Shown: positions 13,265 through 27,345 of the stretch, piece by piece
How the letters are laid out: the number at the start of each line of letters is the position of its first letter
Numbering within the stretch: position 1 is the first letter of the stretch
Source of the DNA: an uncultured Eubacteriales bacterium
GTDB lineage: Bacteria; Bacillota; Clostridia; Oscillospirales; CAG-272
Length of the DNA: 64,000 nt
Direction of reading: 5' to 3'
NCBI GenBank assembly: GCA_905187695.1
Contig: CAJJIY010000002.1
Coordinates: 1 to 64,000, forward strand
Translations under genes and position numbers: made by a program
Notes under the pieces: model-generated
Database searches by the model: none
The model's input: the letters and a program-made list of their open reading frames with translations, nothing else
Told to the model about the DNA's origin: nothing

Positions 13265-14677
13265 ATGAGAAAATTCGATACCAAAGTCCAACATCTCAAA
13301 TACAAAGTCCTGCGTGAGGTGGCAAGGGATGCCTTTGCCGACCGTCTGCCCGAAAGCGCCATTGACATTCCCATGACCATTGTTCCCGGAAAAGTGCCGA
13401 CCATGCGTTGCTGTGTTTATAAAGAACGGGCGATCGTCACCGAGCGTGTCAAGCTGGCGATGAGCCGGGAAAATACGGACGGACACGTGATCGAGGTTAT
13501 TGATATTGCCTGCGACGAATGTCCGATGGGCGGCTATGAGGTGACCAACGCCTGCCGCGGCTGTCTGGCACACCGCTGTGAGGATGTCTGTCGCTTCGGT
13601 GCCATCTCCTTTGACCAGAACCATGTGGCGCACATTGATAAATCCAAGTGCAAGGAGTGCGGCGCGTGCTCCAAGGTCTGCCCCTATAGCGCCATCCACA
13701 ATTACAAGCGCCCCTGCGAAACAGCCTGCAAGGTGAAGGCCATTTCCATGGGCGAGGACAAAGAAGCCCGCATTGATTACAACAAATGTATCTCTTGCGG
13801 CGCGTGTGTTTATCAGTGTCCTTTCGGCGCAATCACCGACCGCTCCTACATTCTCCATGTGATCGACATTCTCAAAAACGCAAAAAAAGCCAAAGCCTAT
13901 GCCATTGTCGCCCCCTCCATTTCCAGTCAGTTTACCTATGCCAAATTAGGGCAGGTTGTGACCGGGCTGCGCGAGCTTGGCTTCCATACAGTAGTGGAGG
14001 CGGCGCTGGGTGCGGATATGGTGGCGCAGGCAGAATCCAAGGAATTGGCCGAAAAAGGCTTTCTCACCAGCTCCTGCTGTCCGGCTTTCGTGGACTACAT
14101 CGGCAAAAATTTCCCGGATTTAGTTCCTTTTATCTCACATAACCTTTCCCCGATGGCCATGATTGCCCGCTACATAAAGGAAAAAGAACCTGATTGCAAA
14201 ACCGTCTTTATCGGCCCCTGCACAGCCAAAAAAGCCGAGGTGCAAAAAGAGAGCGTGACTCCCTTTGTGGACGCGGCTATGACCTTTGAGGAATTGCAGG
14301 CGCTCTTTGACAGCCGGGACATTGACATTACCGCGCTCCCGGAGGGCGTGCTGGACAACGCCTCTTATTTCGGGCGGATCTTTGCCCGGTGCGGCGGACT
14401 TTCGGACGCAGTGGCCGAAGGTCTGAAGGAACAAGGCATTGACTTCCCGCTGAAAGCCTGCTCCTGTGACGGCATTGAACAATGCAAGATGGCGCTTCTT
14501 CAAAAGAGCAAGGGCCGGCTGGACGCCAACTTTATTGAAGGCATGGCCTGCGTGGGCGGCTGTATCGGCGGAGCGGGGTGCCTGACGCACGGCGAAAAGA
14601 ACCGCGCCGAAGTGGATAAATACGGAAAAGAAGCACTGGAAAAGACGATTAAGGACGCCGTTTCCATGCTGCACTGA
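13265..14677 (+). CDS. Monomeric [FeFe] hydrogenase, group B type
   Basis: A 470-residue cytoplasmic enzyme that interconverts protons plus reduced ferredoxin and H2. The N-terminal ~90 residues are the group-B-specific region, then Cys-rich 4Fe-4S motifs follow (CKECGACSKVCP near 138 and CISCGACVYQCP near 179). The catalytic domain has L1 TSSCCP (Cys271/272), L2 IGPC (Cys319) and L3 MACVGGC (Cys429, Cys433), all cluster ligands present. The length and N-terminus fit the B1/B3 subgroup as I recall it. GAAGGAG precedes the ATG, 10 nt after the phosphatase. It is the last gene before a terminator and is probably the catalytic output of the cluster. Confidence 0.9.
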   Translation: MRKFDTKVQHLKYKVLREVARDAFADRLPESAIDIPMTIVPGKVPTMRCCVYKERAIVTERVKLAMSRENTDGHVIEVIDIACDECPMGGYEVTNACRGCLAHRCEDVCRFGAISFDQNHVAHIDKSKCKECGACSKVCPYSAIHNYKRPCETACKVKAISMGEDKEARIDYNKCISCGACVYQCPFGAITDRSYILHVIDILKNAKKAKAYAIVAPSISSQFTYAKLGQVVTGLRELGFHTVVEAALGADMVAQAESKELAEKGFLTSSCCPAFVDYIGKNFPDLVPFISHNLSPMAMIARYIKEKEPDCKTVFIGPCTAKKAEVQKESVTPFVDAAMTFEELQALFDSRDIDITALPEGVLDNASYFGRIFARCGGLSDAVAEGLKEQGIDFPLKACSCDGIEQCKMALLQKSKGRLDANFIEGMACVGGCIGGAGCLTHGEKNRAEVDKYGKEALEKTIKDAVSMLH

Positions 14678-14691
14678 TACCCTACAGAAAG

Positions 14692-14724
14692 AAAAACACG
14701 GAACATTTTCGTTCCGTGTTTTTT
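14692..14724. terminator. Bidirectional terminator between hydrogenase cluster and prmA
   Basis: AAAACACGGAAC and GTTCCGTGTTTT flank an ATTTTC loop, with T runs on both strands. It ends the hydrogenase cluster (plus) and the heat-shock operon (minus). Confidence 0.85.
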
Positions 14725-14727
14725 CAT

Positions 14728-15651
14728 TTACCGGGTCACGACCAACGCGCACCAGCCGTTGTCGTCCCGGCGTTCTTTGATTCGCAGTCCCGCGTCGGCA
14801 AGTGTCTTGGCCACTTCCTCCGCCCGCTCGGTAATGATGCCGGAAGCCAGCAGAATACCGCCTTCTTTTAAGTAACGGCCGACATCGGGTGCCATGCGGA
14901 TGATGATATCCGCCACAATATTGGCACAGATCAGGTCAAACGGGCCCTCGGCAAGGCTGACATCCCTTAACAGATCGGAAACGGCACAGGTAATGTTCCG
15001 CTCGCCGCTCTCTTCAATATTTTCGCGTGCCACGCGCACGGCCATCGGGTCAATGTCATAGGCCGCGACCGTTGCAGCGCCCAGTTTTGCGGCGCAGATG
15101 GAAAGAATGCCGCTTCCGCACCCGACATCCAACACCCGGTCGCCGGGACGGAGATTCTCCTCCAGAAGGCGGATGACCAGGCGGGTGGTTTCATGCGTGC
15201 CCGTCCCGAAGGCCATGCCGGGATCCATGCGGACGATGAGCTCGCCTTCCTTGGGGGTATATTCTTCCCACGCAGGCACAATGACAATCTTATGGCCGAT
15301 GTGCAGCGTTTTGTAATAGGCTTTCCAGGAGTTGGCCCAGTCCTCTTCCCTGACGCCGCCCAGCGTGATTTCGCCGTTTATGCCGGACGCATTCATCCGC
15401 TCCCGGATAAAGGAAACCGTATCGTTGCAGGGTCTGTCCTCCGGCAGAAAAAGCGAAACAGAGACCTTGGTCTTGTCGGCGTTGAGAATACTTTCGTCGA
15501 TGAGGTCGCCATAACAGGTGGAAAGGTCGATGTCGCTCATATCCTCAATCATGAGATTGTTGCTTTGCATACTCATGATGGCAATAAGGTCGTCCCGATC
15601 TTCCAGGGGTACCGTCACCTTCACCTGCGTCCATTTGCCTTCGTATTCCAT
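14728..15651 (-). CDS. prmA: Ribosomal protein L11 methyltransferase PrmA
   Basis: A 307-residue SAM-dependent enzyme that methylates ribosomal protein L11. The N-terminal ~120 residues are the substrate-recognition domain. The Rossmann methyltransferase core carries VLDVGCGSGILSI (motif I) and CANIVADI, the N-(I/P)-x catalytic motif region. DPGMAFGTGTHETTR just before motif I is the PrmA signature. The ATG follows AAGGAG formed from the end of dnaJ, 3 nt downstream. It is last in the hrcA operon, a common order in Firmicutes. Confidence 0.95.
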   Translation of the reverse strand: MEYEGKWTQVKVTVPLEDRDDLIAIMSMQSNNLMIEDMSDIDLSTCYGDLIDESILNADKTKVSVSLFLPEDRPCNDTVSFIRERMNASGINGEITLGGVREEDWANSWKAYYKTLHIGHKIVIVPAWEEYTPKEGELIVRMDPGMAFGTGTHETTRLVIRLLEENLRPGDRVLDVGCGSGILSICAAKLGAATVAAYDIDPMAVRVARENIEESGERNITCAVSDLLRDVSLAEGPFDLICANIVADIIIRMAPDVGRYLKEGGILLASGIITERAEEVAKTLADAGLRIKERRDDNGWCALVVTR

Positions 15652-15654
15652 GCG

Positions 15655-16797
15655 TTACTCCTTCTTGCGTTTTTCAAAAATCCGCTTGAAAAAGCCGGAT
15701 TTGCGGGCATAGTTTCCTTCGCCGCAATCATCGGCAAACGCACGCACCTCGGCCTTTTGCTTTTCCGAGAGGCCGCGCGGGATCTCCACATTCACCTGAA
15801 AGATGAGATCGCCCCGGCGCGAGGAATTGACATACGGAATACCTTTGCCGCGCAGGGTAAAGCGCGTGCCGGGCTGCGTCCCTTCCGGAATTTTATATTT
15901 GACATTTCCCTCCAGCGTGGGAATTTCGATCTCGGCGCCCAAAATGGCGTCGGTCACAGGCAGGGGAACCTCACAGAAAATGTTGTAACCGTCCCGCTCG
16001 AAAATGGCATGGGGTTTGACCGACACCTGCAATATGAGATCGCCGGCCGGGCCGCCGTTGAGGCCATCGTTTCCCTGACCGCGCAGCGCAATGCGCTCGC
16101 CGTCGTCAATACCGGCAGGTATGGAGACCTCCAGTTTTTTGGTCACGCGGATAAATCCGGTTCCCCGGCAGTTCGGGCAGGGATTGCGGATAATCTTTCC
16201 TTTTCCGCGGCAGTTGTCACAGGTGGTGGTGCTCTGAAACTGCATGCCACCCAGCCGCTGAACCACCCGCATCTGCCCGGAACCGTGGCATTTGGGACAG
16301 GTTTCGGCTGTGCTGCCCTTGGCCGCGCCGGAACCGCCGCAATCCGGACAACGGCCGACACGGTTATAGCTGATCTCCTTCTTTACGCCGAAAGCGGCCT
16401 CTTCAAAGGTGATGCTGACCCGTGCGCCGATATCGTCTCCGCGCATCGGGCCGTTACGCCGCGCCGAAGAAGAACCGCCGAATCCGCCGCCGAAGAAGGA
16501 ACTGAAAATATCTCCGAAATCGCCAAAGCCGCCAAAACCTGCGCCGCCCGCACCGCCGCCGGCGGCCGGATCAAAGGCCGCATGACCGTATTGGTCATAT
16601 TTGGCGCGTTTGTCGCTGTCCGAAAGGACATCATAGGCCTCGTTGACCTCTTTGAATTTCATCTCGGCTTCTTTGTCGCCGGGATTCATATCGGGGTGAT
16701 ACTTCTTTGCCAACGAACGATAGGCTTTTTTGATCGTTGCTTCATCGGCATTTTTTTCGACACCCAATACCTCGTAATAGTCTTTTTTATCTGCCAT
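15655..16797 (-). CDS. dnaJ: Chaperone protein DnaJ
   Basis: A 380-residue Hsp40 co-chaperone that stimulates DnaK ATP hydrolysis. The J domain has the HPD triad (YHPDMNPG) near residue 35. A Gly/Phe-rich linker follows ([11 protein letters not shown] and GGGFGG), then four CxxCxGxG zinc repeats ([32 protein letters not shown]) and the C-terminal substrate-binding domains. The length is standard for type I DnaJ. AAGGAG precedes the ATG. It follows dnaK by about 105 bp in the same operon. Confidence 0.97.
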   Translation of the reverse strand: MADKKDYYEVLGVEKNADEATIKKAYRSLAKKYHPDMNPGDKEAEMKFKEVNEAYDVLSDSDKRAKYDQYGHAAFDPAAGGGAGGAGFGGFGDFGDIFSSFFGGGFGGSSSARRNGPMRGDDIGARVSITFEEAAFGVKKEISYNRVGRCPDCGGSGAAKGSTAETCPKCHGSGQMRVVQRLGGMQFQSTTTCDNCRGKGKIIRNPCPNCRGTGFIRVTKKLEVSIPAGIDDGERIALRGQGNDGLNGGPAGDLILQVSVKPHAIFERDGYNIFCEVPLPVTDAILGAEIEIPTLEGNVKYKIPEGTQPGTRFTLRGKGIPYVNSSRRGDLIFQVNVEIPRGLSEKQKAEVRAFADDCGEGNYARKSGFFKRIFEKRKKE

Positions 16798-16903
16798 GGT
16801 TGCTCCTTGCTTTTATGCATTTGAAAGGAGGAAGGGGGCGGCCGTCTCCGACATCCCCCTTTTTGCCTGACCGACCGGCGAAGCCGCACGGCCGCGCGGC
16901 CTC

Positions 16904-18745
<1,842 letters not shown>

Positions 18746-18790
18746 AACTGTTTCCTCCAAAAAGAACTCTTTATCTGAATTTTTGAATTT

Positions 18791-19348
18791 TTAATTTGCC
18801 ACTTTGACCATGGCGTACCGGAGTACCCGGTCGCCGCGTTTATAACCTGCCTGAAGCACCTCGACAATCTCGCCCTCGCCCTTGGTTTCATCCTCTACAT
18901 GGAGAACGGCGTTGTGAAGGTTGGGATCGAAAGTTTCGCCGACTTTTCCGACCGGAACCACCCCCAGTTTTGCGAGGGTGTCGTTGACGCTCTGAAGCGT
19001 CATGGCAACGCCTTTGGCGACTTCTTCACCGCCCGTGTACTGTGCCGCCCGTGTGAGATTATCCACCACCGGGAAAAGCGCCTTCAGTGCATCGGCATAG
19101 GCATCATTGTAAATGTTGTCCCGCTCGCGCGCGGTGCGCTTGCGGAAGTTGTCATATTCGGCATAAAGCCGCACATACTGATCGTTTTTTTCGTCCAGTT
19201 TTTTCTGAAGCTCTTCCAGCTCCTTTCTGGCCACAGCCAGTTCCCTTTTTTCTTTTCCCCCGTCCTTCGGGTGCTTTTTAGGTTCGCCCTCGGTTTTTTC
19301 TTTTTCGGTCGTATCCTCTTTTTCGGGGCATTTTTCTTCATCCGTCAT
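18791..19348 (-). CDS. grpE: Nucleotide exchange factor GrpE
   Basis: A 185-residue DnaK exchange factor. The first ~60 residues are highly charged and low-complexity (EKEDTTEKEKT), followed by a coiled coil, then the GrpE signature FDPNLHNAV and the beta domain ending in VLRYAMVKV. I chose the ATG at 19348, 9 nt after AAGGAG; a second in-frame ATG at 19357 touches that site. It overlaps the hrcA 3' end by 11 bp. Confidence 0.95.
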   Translation of the reverse strand: MTDEEKCPEKEDTTEKEKTEGEPKKHPKDGGKEKRELAVARKELEELQKKLDEKNDQYVRLYAEYDNFRKRTARERDNIYNDAYADALKALFPVVDNLTRAAQYTGGEEVAKGVAMTLQSVNDTLAKLGVVPVGKVGETFDPNLHNAVLHVEDETKGEGEIVEVLQAGYKRGDRVLRYAMVKVAN

Positions 19349-20414
19349 GGCTTTCATCTCCTTTTTCTTTAGGGCCCGGCGCATTCAAAAGATTTGAAAT
19401 ATTGTCGCCCAAATTGTCCAGTGTGGCCAATACCTTGGCATAGTCCATGCGAAGCGGGCCGATGACCCCGATGGCACCCACGGTGTGGCCGTTTTTCCTG
19501 ACCGGTTTATAAACCAGCGTGGAATTGTTGATGACTTTCACGGTGCTGTCCGAGCCGATGACGACGCTGACATCGTCCCCCTCGCCCGGCGCCACCAGAT
19601 CCAGAATTTCTTCTTTGTGTTCAAAAGCGGAAAGCAACTGCCCCAGATTGTCCGCGCCCGAAAGCTCCGGATATTGGAGCAACCGGTCCAGTCCGGTCAC
19701 TTTCAGCCCGCCGCTGTCCAGTTCGGAGAGCACCTCATAGACCCGTTTGAGAACGGTGGAAGCAAGCGCCGAATCGCCCGCGAGACGGTTTTCAAGGAAG
19801 AGGATGAGCGGCATGGTGATTTCCTCGGCCGTTACGCCGGTGGCACGCTCGTTGAGCGCCGCAGTGAGATCGGCAAGAAGAGCGGAAGTCACCGTGCTGT
19901 CGGTCAGGACATTGCGGGTCTTGACCGCGCCGTTGGAAAGCACCAGAATGAGGATGAAGCTGTGCGCATCGATGAGCGCCGTTTCAAAACGGTTGACCGA
20001 CACCGAGTGCGCGCGGGTCTTGACTGCAAAACCGGTGTAGTTGGTCAGCGCCGAGGCCACCTGCGAGGCTTTATCCAGAATCTCTTCCAACTCCGAGACC
20101 TTGGTCTTCATCAGCTGGTTAATCTGTGTGATTTCCTTGGCGGTCATGGCGTATTCTTCCAGGAGCGAATCCACATAAAAGCGATACCCCTGTTTGCTGG
20201 GAACGCGCCCGGCCGATGTGTGCGGCTGTTCGAGATAGCCCATATTTTCAAGCTCCGCCATCTCATTGCGGATGGTAGCAGACGAGCAGCTCAACTGCTT
20301 ACTTTCGGTGAGGTATTTGGAGCCGACCGGCTCCCCGCCCCGGATGTGCTCTTCCACAATGGCTTTCAGAATCTGCTTTTTGCGGGCGCTGAGCCGGTTT
20401 TGTTCCTCTGCCAT
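19338..20414 (-). CDS. hrcA: Heat-inducible transcription repressor HrcA
   Basis: A 358-residue repressor that binds CIRCE and is chaperoned by GroEL. The N-terminal winged helix (RQILKAIVEEHI-like segment, then 'GSKYL' and 'SSATIRNEMAELE') is typical, followed by the dimer and GAF-like domains. The ATG at 20414 has AAAGGAGG 7 nt upstream, so eleven upstream in-frame codons are excluded. As the first gene of the operon behind CIRCE it should autoregulate. Confidence 0.96.
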   Translation of the reverse strand: MAEEQNRLSARKKQILKAIVEEHIRGGEPVGSKYLTESKQLSCSSATIRNEMAELENMGYLEQPHTSAGRVPSKQGYRFYVDSLLEEYAMTAKEITQINQLMKTKVSELEEILDKASQVASALTNYTGFAVKTRAHSVSVNRFETALIDAHSFILILVLSNGAVKTRNVLTDSTVTSALLADLTAALNERATGVTAEEITMPLILFLENRLAGDSALASTVLKRVYEVLSELDSGGLKVTGLDRLLQYPELSGADNLGQLLSAFEHKEEILDLVAPGEGDDVSVVIGSDSTVKVINNSTLVYKPVRKNGHTVGAIGVIGPLRMDYAKVLATLDNLGDNISNLLNAPGPKEKGDESHDG

Positions 20415-20434
20415 GCGAAGACCTCCTTTGAATT

Positions 20435-20461
20435 TTAGCACTTTCATGCGTTGAGTGCTAA
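20435..20461 (-). promoter_or_regulatory. CIRCE operator
   Basis: TTAGCACTT (20435-20443), a 9-bp spacer, then GAGTGCTAA (20453-20461) match the consensus TTAGCACTC-N9-GAGTGCTAA with one mismatch. It lies between the hrcA promoter and its ribosome binding site, where HrcA would block transcription. Confidence 0.95.
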
Positions 20462-20472
20462 TTCATACTAAA

Positions 20473-20501
20473 AATATATCACTACTTTTCCCATTTGTCA
20501 A
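20473..20501 (-). promoter_or_regulatory. Sigma-A promoter of the hrcA operon
   Basis: On the minus strand TTGACA (20501-20496), a 17-bp spacer and TATATT (20478-20473). The CIRCE operator begins 11 bp downstream of the -10 box. Confidence 0.85.
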
Positions 20502-20551
20502 GGATTTTAGCAAATTTTTTTGAGATTTTTTTGTTTTTTATAAGAAGGAAA

Positions 20552-20588
20552 TAAAAAAACGAAAAAAGAGCGCCGAAACCGGCGCCCT
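20552..20588 (-). terminator. Terminator of the uvrB-uvrA-rlmL operon
   Basis: On the minus strand GCGCCG/CGGCGC arms (20585-20570) are followed by CTCTTTTTTC. It lies just after the methyltransferase stop. Confidence 0.75.
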
Positions 20589-20604
20589 TTGTGGACCATT
20601 CATT

Positions 20605-21747
20605 TTATTTTTTGGAGAAACCACGCGCACCTTCCGGTTTATAAAACTCGTAAAGCGTACAGGGGATCATGCCGTTATAAAGCCGTTTGGTGCGGTCGGC
20701 GCGGCGGCCGTAAAGCGCCTCGAAGTGCGGATGGGAGGTCAGCAGATAGATCTGCCAGGGGGAAAGCGCACGGAAAGCCCGGCCTAGATCCCGGTAAAGC
20801 GCCTCGACCTCGCTTTCATTTGACATCCGCTCGCCATAGGGCGGATTGCAAATGACCGTGCCGCGGCGGTCGGGAGCGGGTTTCTTGATTTGCCGCGCAT
20901 CGGCACGAAAGAACCGGACGGTATCCGCCACGCGTGCGCGGGCGGCGTTTTCGGCGGCCAGTTTCAGCACGGCGGGATCGATATCCGAGCCGAGAATTTC
21001 AAATTTTTCATGATTTTCAAGGCTTTTGGCCTCTTCCTCGGCACGCGCGAAAATGCCGGCCGGCAGAAAATCAAAATCCATGGCGGCAAAGCGACGGGAA
21101 AGTCCGGGCGCGATCCGGCGCTTTTGGAGAGCGGCTTCAATCACGATGGTGCCCGAACCGCAGAAGGGATCCCACAACAGATCGTCCGGGCGCAACCGGG
21201 CCGTGAGCGCAAGCGAAGCGGCCAGCGTTTCCCGGAGCGGCGCGATGCCGGCCGCCGGGCGATAGCCCCTTTTGTGGAGCGTCTGACCGGTGGTATCCAG
21301 CATCAGCGTGGCTTCATCTTTAAAAAGAAAAAATTCAAGCTGATAAAGCGTGCCGTCCTCCGGAAGGGTTCTGACTCCGTGACCGGCCATCAGGCGATTG
21401 GCCGCGGCTTTTTTGATGATGCGCTGGCAATCCGGCACCGAAAAGAGCCGGCTCCGGATGGCGTGCCCTTTGACCGGGAACGCGTCCGAAGGGCCGATAT
21501 AATCCTCCAGCGGCAGGGCACGCACGCCGTCAAAGAGTTCGGTAAAGCTCTCGGCGTGAAAACTGCCCAGCCGGATGAAAACCCGCTCGGCCAAACGGAG
21601 AAAGACATTGGCGCGCGCCACATCGGCGGGCTTACCCTCAAAAGCCACGCGGCCGTCCATGGTGAAAAGACGGCGGCAACCCAGCGCGTCGATCTCCTCT
21701 CCGAGCTGTTTTTCCAGCCCGAAAAGGCAGGTGGCAATCAGTTCCAT
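20605..21747 (-). CDS. rlmL: THUMP-domain 23S rRNA guanine-N2 methyltransferase (RlmL/YpsC family)
   Basis: A 380-residue SAM-dependent RNA methyltransferase. The N-terminal ~150 residues contain a ferredoxin-like plus THUMP RNA-binding region. The catalytic half carries LLWDPFCGSGTIVIEA (SAM motif) and the N-P-P-Y catalytic motif in VICNPPYGERM. It resembles the short single-domain YpsC form rather than the bifunctional E. coli RlmKL. The exact target base is inferred from family. The start lies 1 bp from the uvrA stop and has no strong Shine-Dalgarno, so translation is probably coupled. Confidence 0.9.
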   Translation of the reverse strand: MELIATCLFGLEKQLGEEIDALGCRRLFTMDGRVAFEGKPADVARANVFLRLAERVFIRLGSFHAESFTELFDGVRALPLEDYIGPSDAFPVKGHAIRSRLFSVPDCQRIIKKAAANRLMAGHGVRTLPEDGTLYQLEFFLFKDEATLMLDTTGQTLHKRGYRPAAGIAPLRETLAASLALTARLRPDDLLWDPFCGSGTIVIEAALQKRRIAPGLSRRFAAMDFDFLPAGIFARAEEEAKSLENHEKFEILGSDIDPAVLKLAAENAARARVADTVRFFRADARQIKKPAPDRRGTVICNPPYGERMSNESEVEALYRDLGRAFRALSPWQIYLLTSHPHFEALYGRRADRTKRLYNGMIPCTLYEFYKPEGARGFSKK

Positions 21748-21748
21748 C

Positions 21749-24580
<2,832 letters not shown>

Positions 24581-24581
24581 G

Positions 24582-26549
24582 TTACTCCTCTTTTTTCAGC
24601 GCGCGGATCTCATCCCGCAAAAATGCCGCCTGTTCAAATTCCAGCCGGGCGCTGGCGGCCTTCATTTCGGCCGTAAGGCGCTCGATCTTCGCGCGGCGCT
24701 CGGCCGCGGTCAGCTTCTTCCCGCGCTTTTCTTCCTTTTCGGCGCTCCGGCCGATCTCAATGAGGTCCCGCACCTCTTTTTTCACGGTCTGCGGCACGAT
24801 GCCGTGTACCTTGTTGTATTCTTCCTGGATCCTGCGCCGGCGGGCCGTCTCGCGCATGGCGCGCTCCATGGCGCCGGTGACGGTATCGGCATAAAGAATC
24901 ACGCGGCTGTCGGCGTTTCGGGCCGCGCGGCCGATGGTCTGCACCAGGGAGGTCTCGGTGCGCAGAAAGCCCTCTTTATCGGCGTCCAGAATGGCCACCA
25001 GTGACACTTCCGGCAGATCCAGCCCCTCCCGGAGCAGGTTTACGCCAACTAGTACATCAAATTTTCCCAGGCGCAGATCGCGGATGATCTCGGTCCGCTC
25101 CATGGTCTCAACATTGAAATGGATATAGCGAACGGCCACACCGTTTTCGGCAAAATAGGAGGTCAGATCCTCGGCCATCTGTTTGGTGAGGGTGGTGACC
25201 AGTACGCGCTCGTTTTTCGCGGCGCGCGCCCGGATCTCGCCCAAGAGGTCGTCCACCTGCCCCTTGATGGGGCGCACTTCCACCACCGGATCCAAAAGGC
25301 CGGTAGGACGGATGAGCTGTTCCACCACCTGCTCGGCGTGGTCGTTTTCATAGGCGGCGGGTGTGGCACTGACAAACACCGTCTGCCCCATGCGTTCTTC
25401 AAATTCCCCGAAATACAGCGGGCGGTTGTCATAGGCAGAGGGGAGGCGGAACCCGTAATCCACCAGATTTTTTTTGCGGGCAGTGTCGCCGCCGCTCATG
25501 CCCCGCACCTGCGGGATGGTGATGTGCGATTCGTCAATGAAAAGCAGATAATCCCGCGGGAAAAAGTCCAGCAGGGTGTAGGGGGTGGAACCGGCCGGAC
25601 GGCCGGAAAGCACGCGGGAATAGTTTTCGATACCGGAGCAGTACCCCACCTCCCGAAGCATCTCAAGATCGTATTTCGTGCGCTCCTCGATGCGCTGTGC
25701 TTCCAGCAGTTTGCCCTCGCTTTTGAAATATTCCACACGGGACAGCATTTCCGCGCCGATCTCGGCAAGCGCCTTTTCCCGCTTTTTGTCCGATACGGCA
25801 TAATGCGTGGCCGGAAAGACCCCGAAATAGCGCAGTTCGCGGATCACCTCTCCGCTGACGGCGCGGAACTCCACCACACGGTCGATTTCGTCCCCGAAGA
25901 ATTCCACCCGCACCGCCGTATCGGAAAACCCGGCGGGATAGATATCCACCGTGTCGCCCCGCACGCGGAACTTGTCCCGCACAAAGTTGAGATCGCTGCG
26001 TTCGTACTGGATGGAAACCAGCCGCCGCTGTAATTCTTCCCGGCTCATGGCCATGCCCGGGCGGAGCGAAATCATCAGATCCCGGTATTCGTGCGGATCG
26101 CCCAGCGAATAGATGCAGGAAACGCTGGCCACGATGATGACATCCCGGCGCTCGAAGAGCGCGCTGGTGGCGCTGTGGCGCAGGCGGTCGATCTCATCAT
26201 TGATGGAAGCGTCCTTTTCGATATACATATCGCGGCCGGGAATGTAGGCTTCCGGCTGATAATAATCGTAGTAAGAGACGAAAAACTCCACGGCGGCGTC
26301 CGGAAAAAACGCGCGCATCTCGGAGCAAAGCTGTGCCGCCAGGGTTTTGTTGGGTTCCAGAATCAGCGCGGGACGCCCGCACGCGGCAATGACATTGGCC
26401 ATGGTAAAAGTCTTGCCGGAACCCGTCACGCCCAACAGCGTCTGCGCCCGCATACCGGCCCGGATGCCCTCGGTCAGCGCCGCGATAGCCACCGGCTGAT
26501 CGCCGGTGGGAGAAAAGGGACTGACCAGATGATAGATGCTCTCGTTCAT
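24582..26549 (-). CDS. uvrB: Excinuclease ABC subunit B
   Basis: A 655-residue helicase-like subunit of UvrABC. Walker A is GVTGSGKT near residue 40, the beta-hairpin region [12 protein letters not shown] follows, then DESH-type motif IDESHIT, and helicase motifs QTIGRAARN. The C-terminal UVR motif ([18 protein letters not shown]) contacts UvrC. AAGGAGG precedes the ATG. No obvious LexA box is visible upstream; an 11-bp palindrome sits close before the ribosome binding site. Confidence 0.98.
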   Translation of the reverse strand: MNESIYHLVSPFSPTGDQPVAIAALTEGIRAGMRAQTLLGVTGSGKTFTMANVIAACGRPALILEPNKTLAAQLCSEMRAFFPDAAVEFFVSYYDYYQPEAYIPGRDMYIEKDASINDEIDRLRHSATSALFERRDVIIVASVSCIYSLGDPHEYRDLMISLRPGMAMSREELQRRLVSIQYERSDLNFVRDKFRVRGDTVDIYPAGFSDTAVRVEFFGDEIDRVVEFRAVSGEVIRELRYFGVFPATHYAVSDKKREKALAEIGAEMLSRVEYFKSEGKLLEAQRIEERTKYDLEMLREVGYCSGIENYSRVLSGRPAGSTPYTLLDFFPRDYLLFIDESHITIPQVRGMSGGDTARKKNLVDYGFRLPSAYDNRPLYFGEFEERMGQTVFVSATPAAYENDHAEQVVEQLIRPTGLLDPVVEVRPIKGQVDDLLGEIRARAAKNERVLVTTLTKQMAEDLTSYFAENGVAVRYIHFNVETMERTEIIRDLRLGKFDVLVGVNLLREGLDLPEVSLVAILDADKEGFLRTETSLVQTIGRAARNADSRVILYADTVTGAMERAMRETARRRRIQEEYNKVHGIVPQTVKKEVRDLIEIGRSAEKEEKRGKKLTAAERRAKIERLTAEMKAASARLEFEQAAFLRDEIRALKKEE

Positions 26550-26573
26550 AATTCCTCCTTGGGAAAACGCGGA

Positions 26574-26598
26574 AAATCCGGCGGATACCGCCGGATTT
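26574..26598. repeat. Perfect 11-bp inverted repeat upstream of uvrB
   Basis: AAATCCGGCGG (26574-26584) and CCGCCGGATTT (26588-26598) leave a 3-nt loop, 25 bp before the uvrB ATG. It could be a leader hairpin, an operator, or a second terminator for the upstream gene; no T-run follows on the minus strand. Confidence 0.55.
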
Positions 26599-26602
26599 CA
26601 AC

Positions 26603-26627
26603 AAAAAGCAAGACCTTTTCCGGTCTT
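26603..26627 (-). terminator. Terminator of the membrane-protein gene upstream of uvrB
   Basis: On the minus strand AAGACC/GGTCTT arms (26627-26610) are followed by GCTTTTTG. It separates the membrane protein gene from uvrB. Confidence 0.65.
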
Positions 26628-26634
26628 TCCCTCT

Positions 26635-27225
26635 TTACGGTTCCTTTTTCCCCGAATTTCGGCCATTCCCCTTGACATCCTTGTTCTTAGGGATTAAAAT
26701 ATTGGTGGCATGCAGATCGTAACTGCCCAGAATGTAGGCCACCGAAGAAACCAACAAAGCCGGCAGAATGATGAGAAAATAGGAAAACGCATAGGCGTTG
26801 AGGGAAAGGCCGCGAAGCGGGATGGCCAGAAGGCCGGTATACATCCCCTCGATGAGCAGTGCGATCACCGAAAAGACCGAACTGAACCCCTGGGCGCCGG
26901 TGAAAAACGCGCCGGGCAGAATGAGCAACGCCAACAGAATGTTGAGCGCGTTGGCCGAAAGCGAGATCAGCAACCCGCGCCAGAGTCTGCGGCTTTCTCC
27001 GCGCGCCTTGGCCGAAATGCCGTCCTTGGCACCGGTCTCCCACATGGCGGCGTACAAAAGAAACAGATAAAAAAGCACCGCGCCCGCGCTGGAAAGGCGC
27101 TGAAGCGTGAGATTGCCCGCCCGGCCGCAGGCAAAGGCCAGCGCGATGCCGAACAGCGCAATGGCAAACTGATTCAGGAAAAGCCGCCCGATGACCGAAG
27201 CGTAGCGTGTGAAAAATGCTTTCAT
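26635..27225 (-). CDS. Hypothetical multi-pass membrane protein
   Basis: A 196-residue protein with about five hydrophobic helices (around residues 15-35, 45-62, 85-105, 112-135 and 150-175) and a basic, soluble C-terminal tail rich in Lys and Asn. I recognise no family. The ATG at 27225 follows GGAGAAAGAT; 21 upstream in-frame codons include the promoter region and are excluded. It is divergent from the recombinase gene and has its own promoter and terminator. Confidence 0.7.
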   Translation of the reverse strand: MKAFFTRYASVIGRLFLNQFAIALFGIALAFACGRAGNLTLQRLSSAGAVLFYLFLLYAAMWETGAKDGISAKARGESRRLWRGLLISLSANALNILLALLILPGAFFTGAQGFSSVFSVIALLIEGMYTGLLAIPLRGLSLNAYAFSYFLIILPALLVSSVAYILGSYDLHATNILIPKNKDVKGNGRNSGKKEP

Positions 27226-27256
27226 ATCTTTCTCCTTTATTTTTGGTAGCAAGCTT

Positions 27257-27285
27257 ATTATACAGTTTATTTTTATAATTTGCAA
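27257..27285 (-). promoter_or_regulatory. Sigma-A promoter of the membrane-protein gene
   Basis: On the minus strand TTGCAA (27285-27280), a 17-bp spacer and TATAAT (27262-27257). A plus-strand TATAAT at 27274-27279, inside this spacer, may serve the divergent recombinase gene. Confidence 0.65.
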
Positions 27286-27345
27286 CACCGGGGCGCATTT
27301 TTTTCATTTTGTTTGCAGATTCATCACAACCGCGGAGGTTTATCC

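Noticed and set aside
15193..16824. A 543-codon plus-strand frame opposite dnaJ and prmA
   Set aside because: Antisense to two clear genes and no start signal.
26550..26634. LexA/SOS box before uvrB
   Set aside because: No GAAC-N4-GTTC type site was found; the palindrome at 26574-26598 does not match that consensus.
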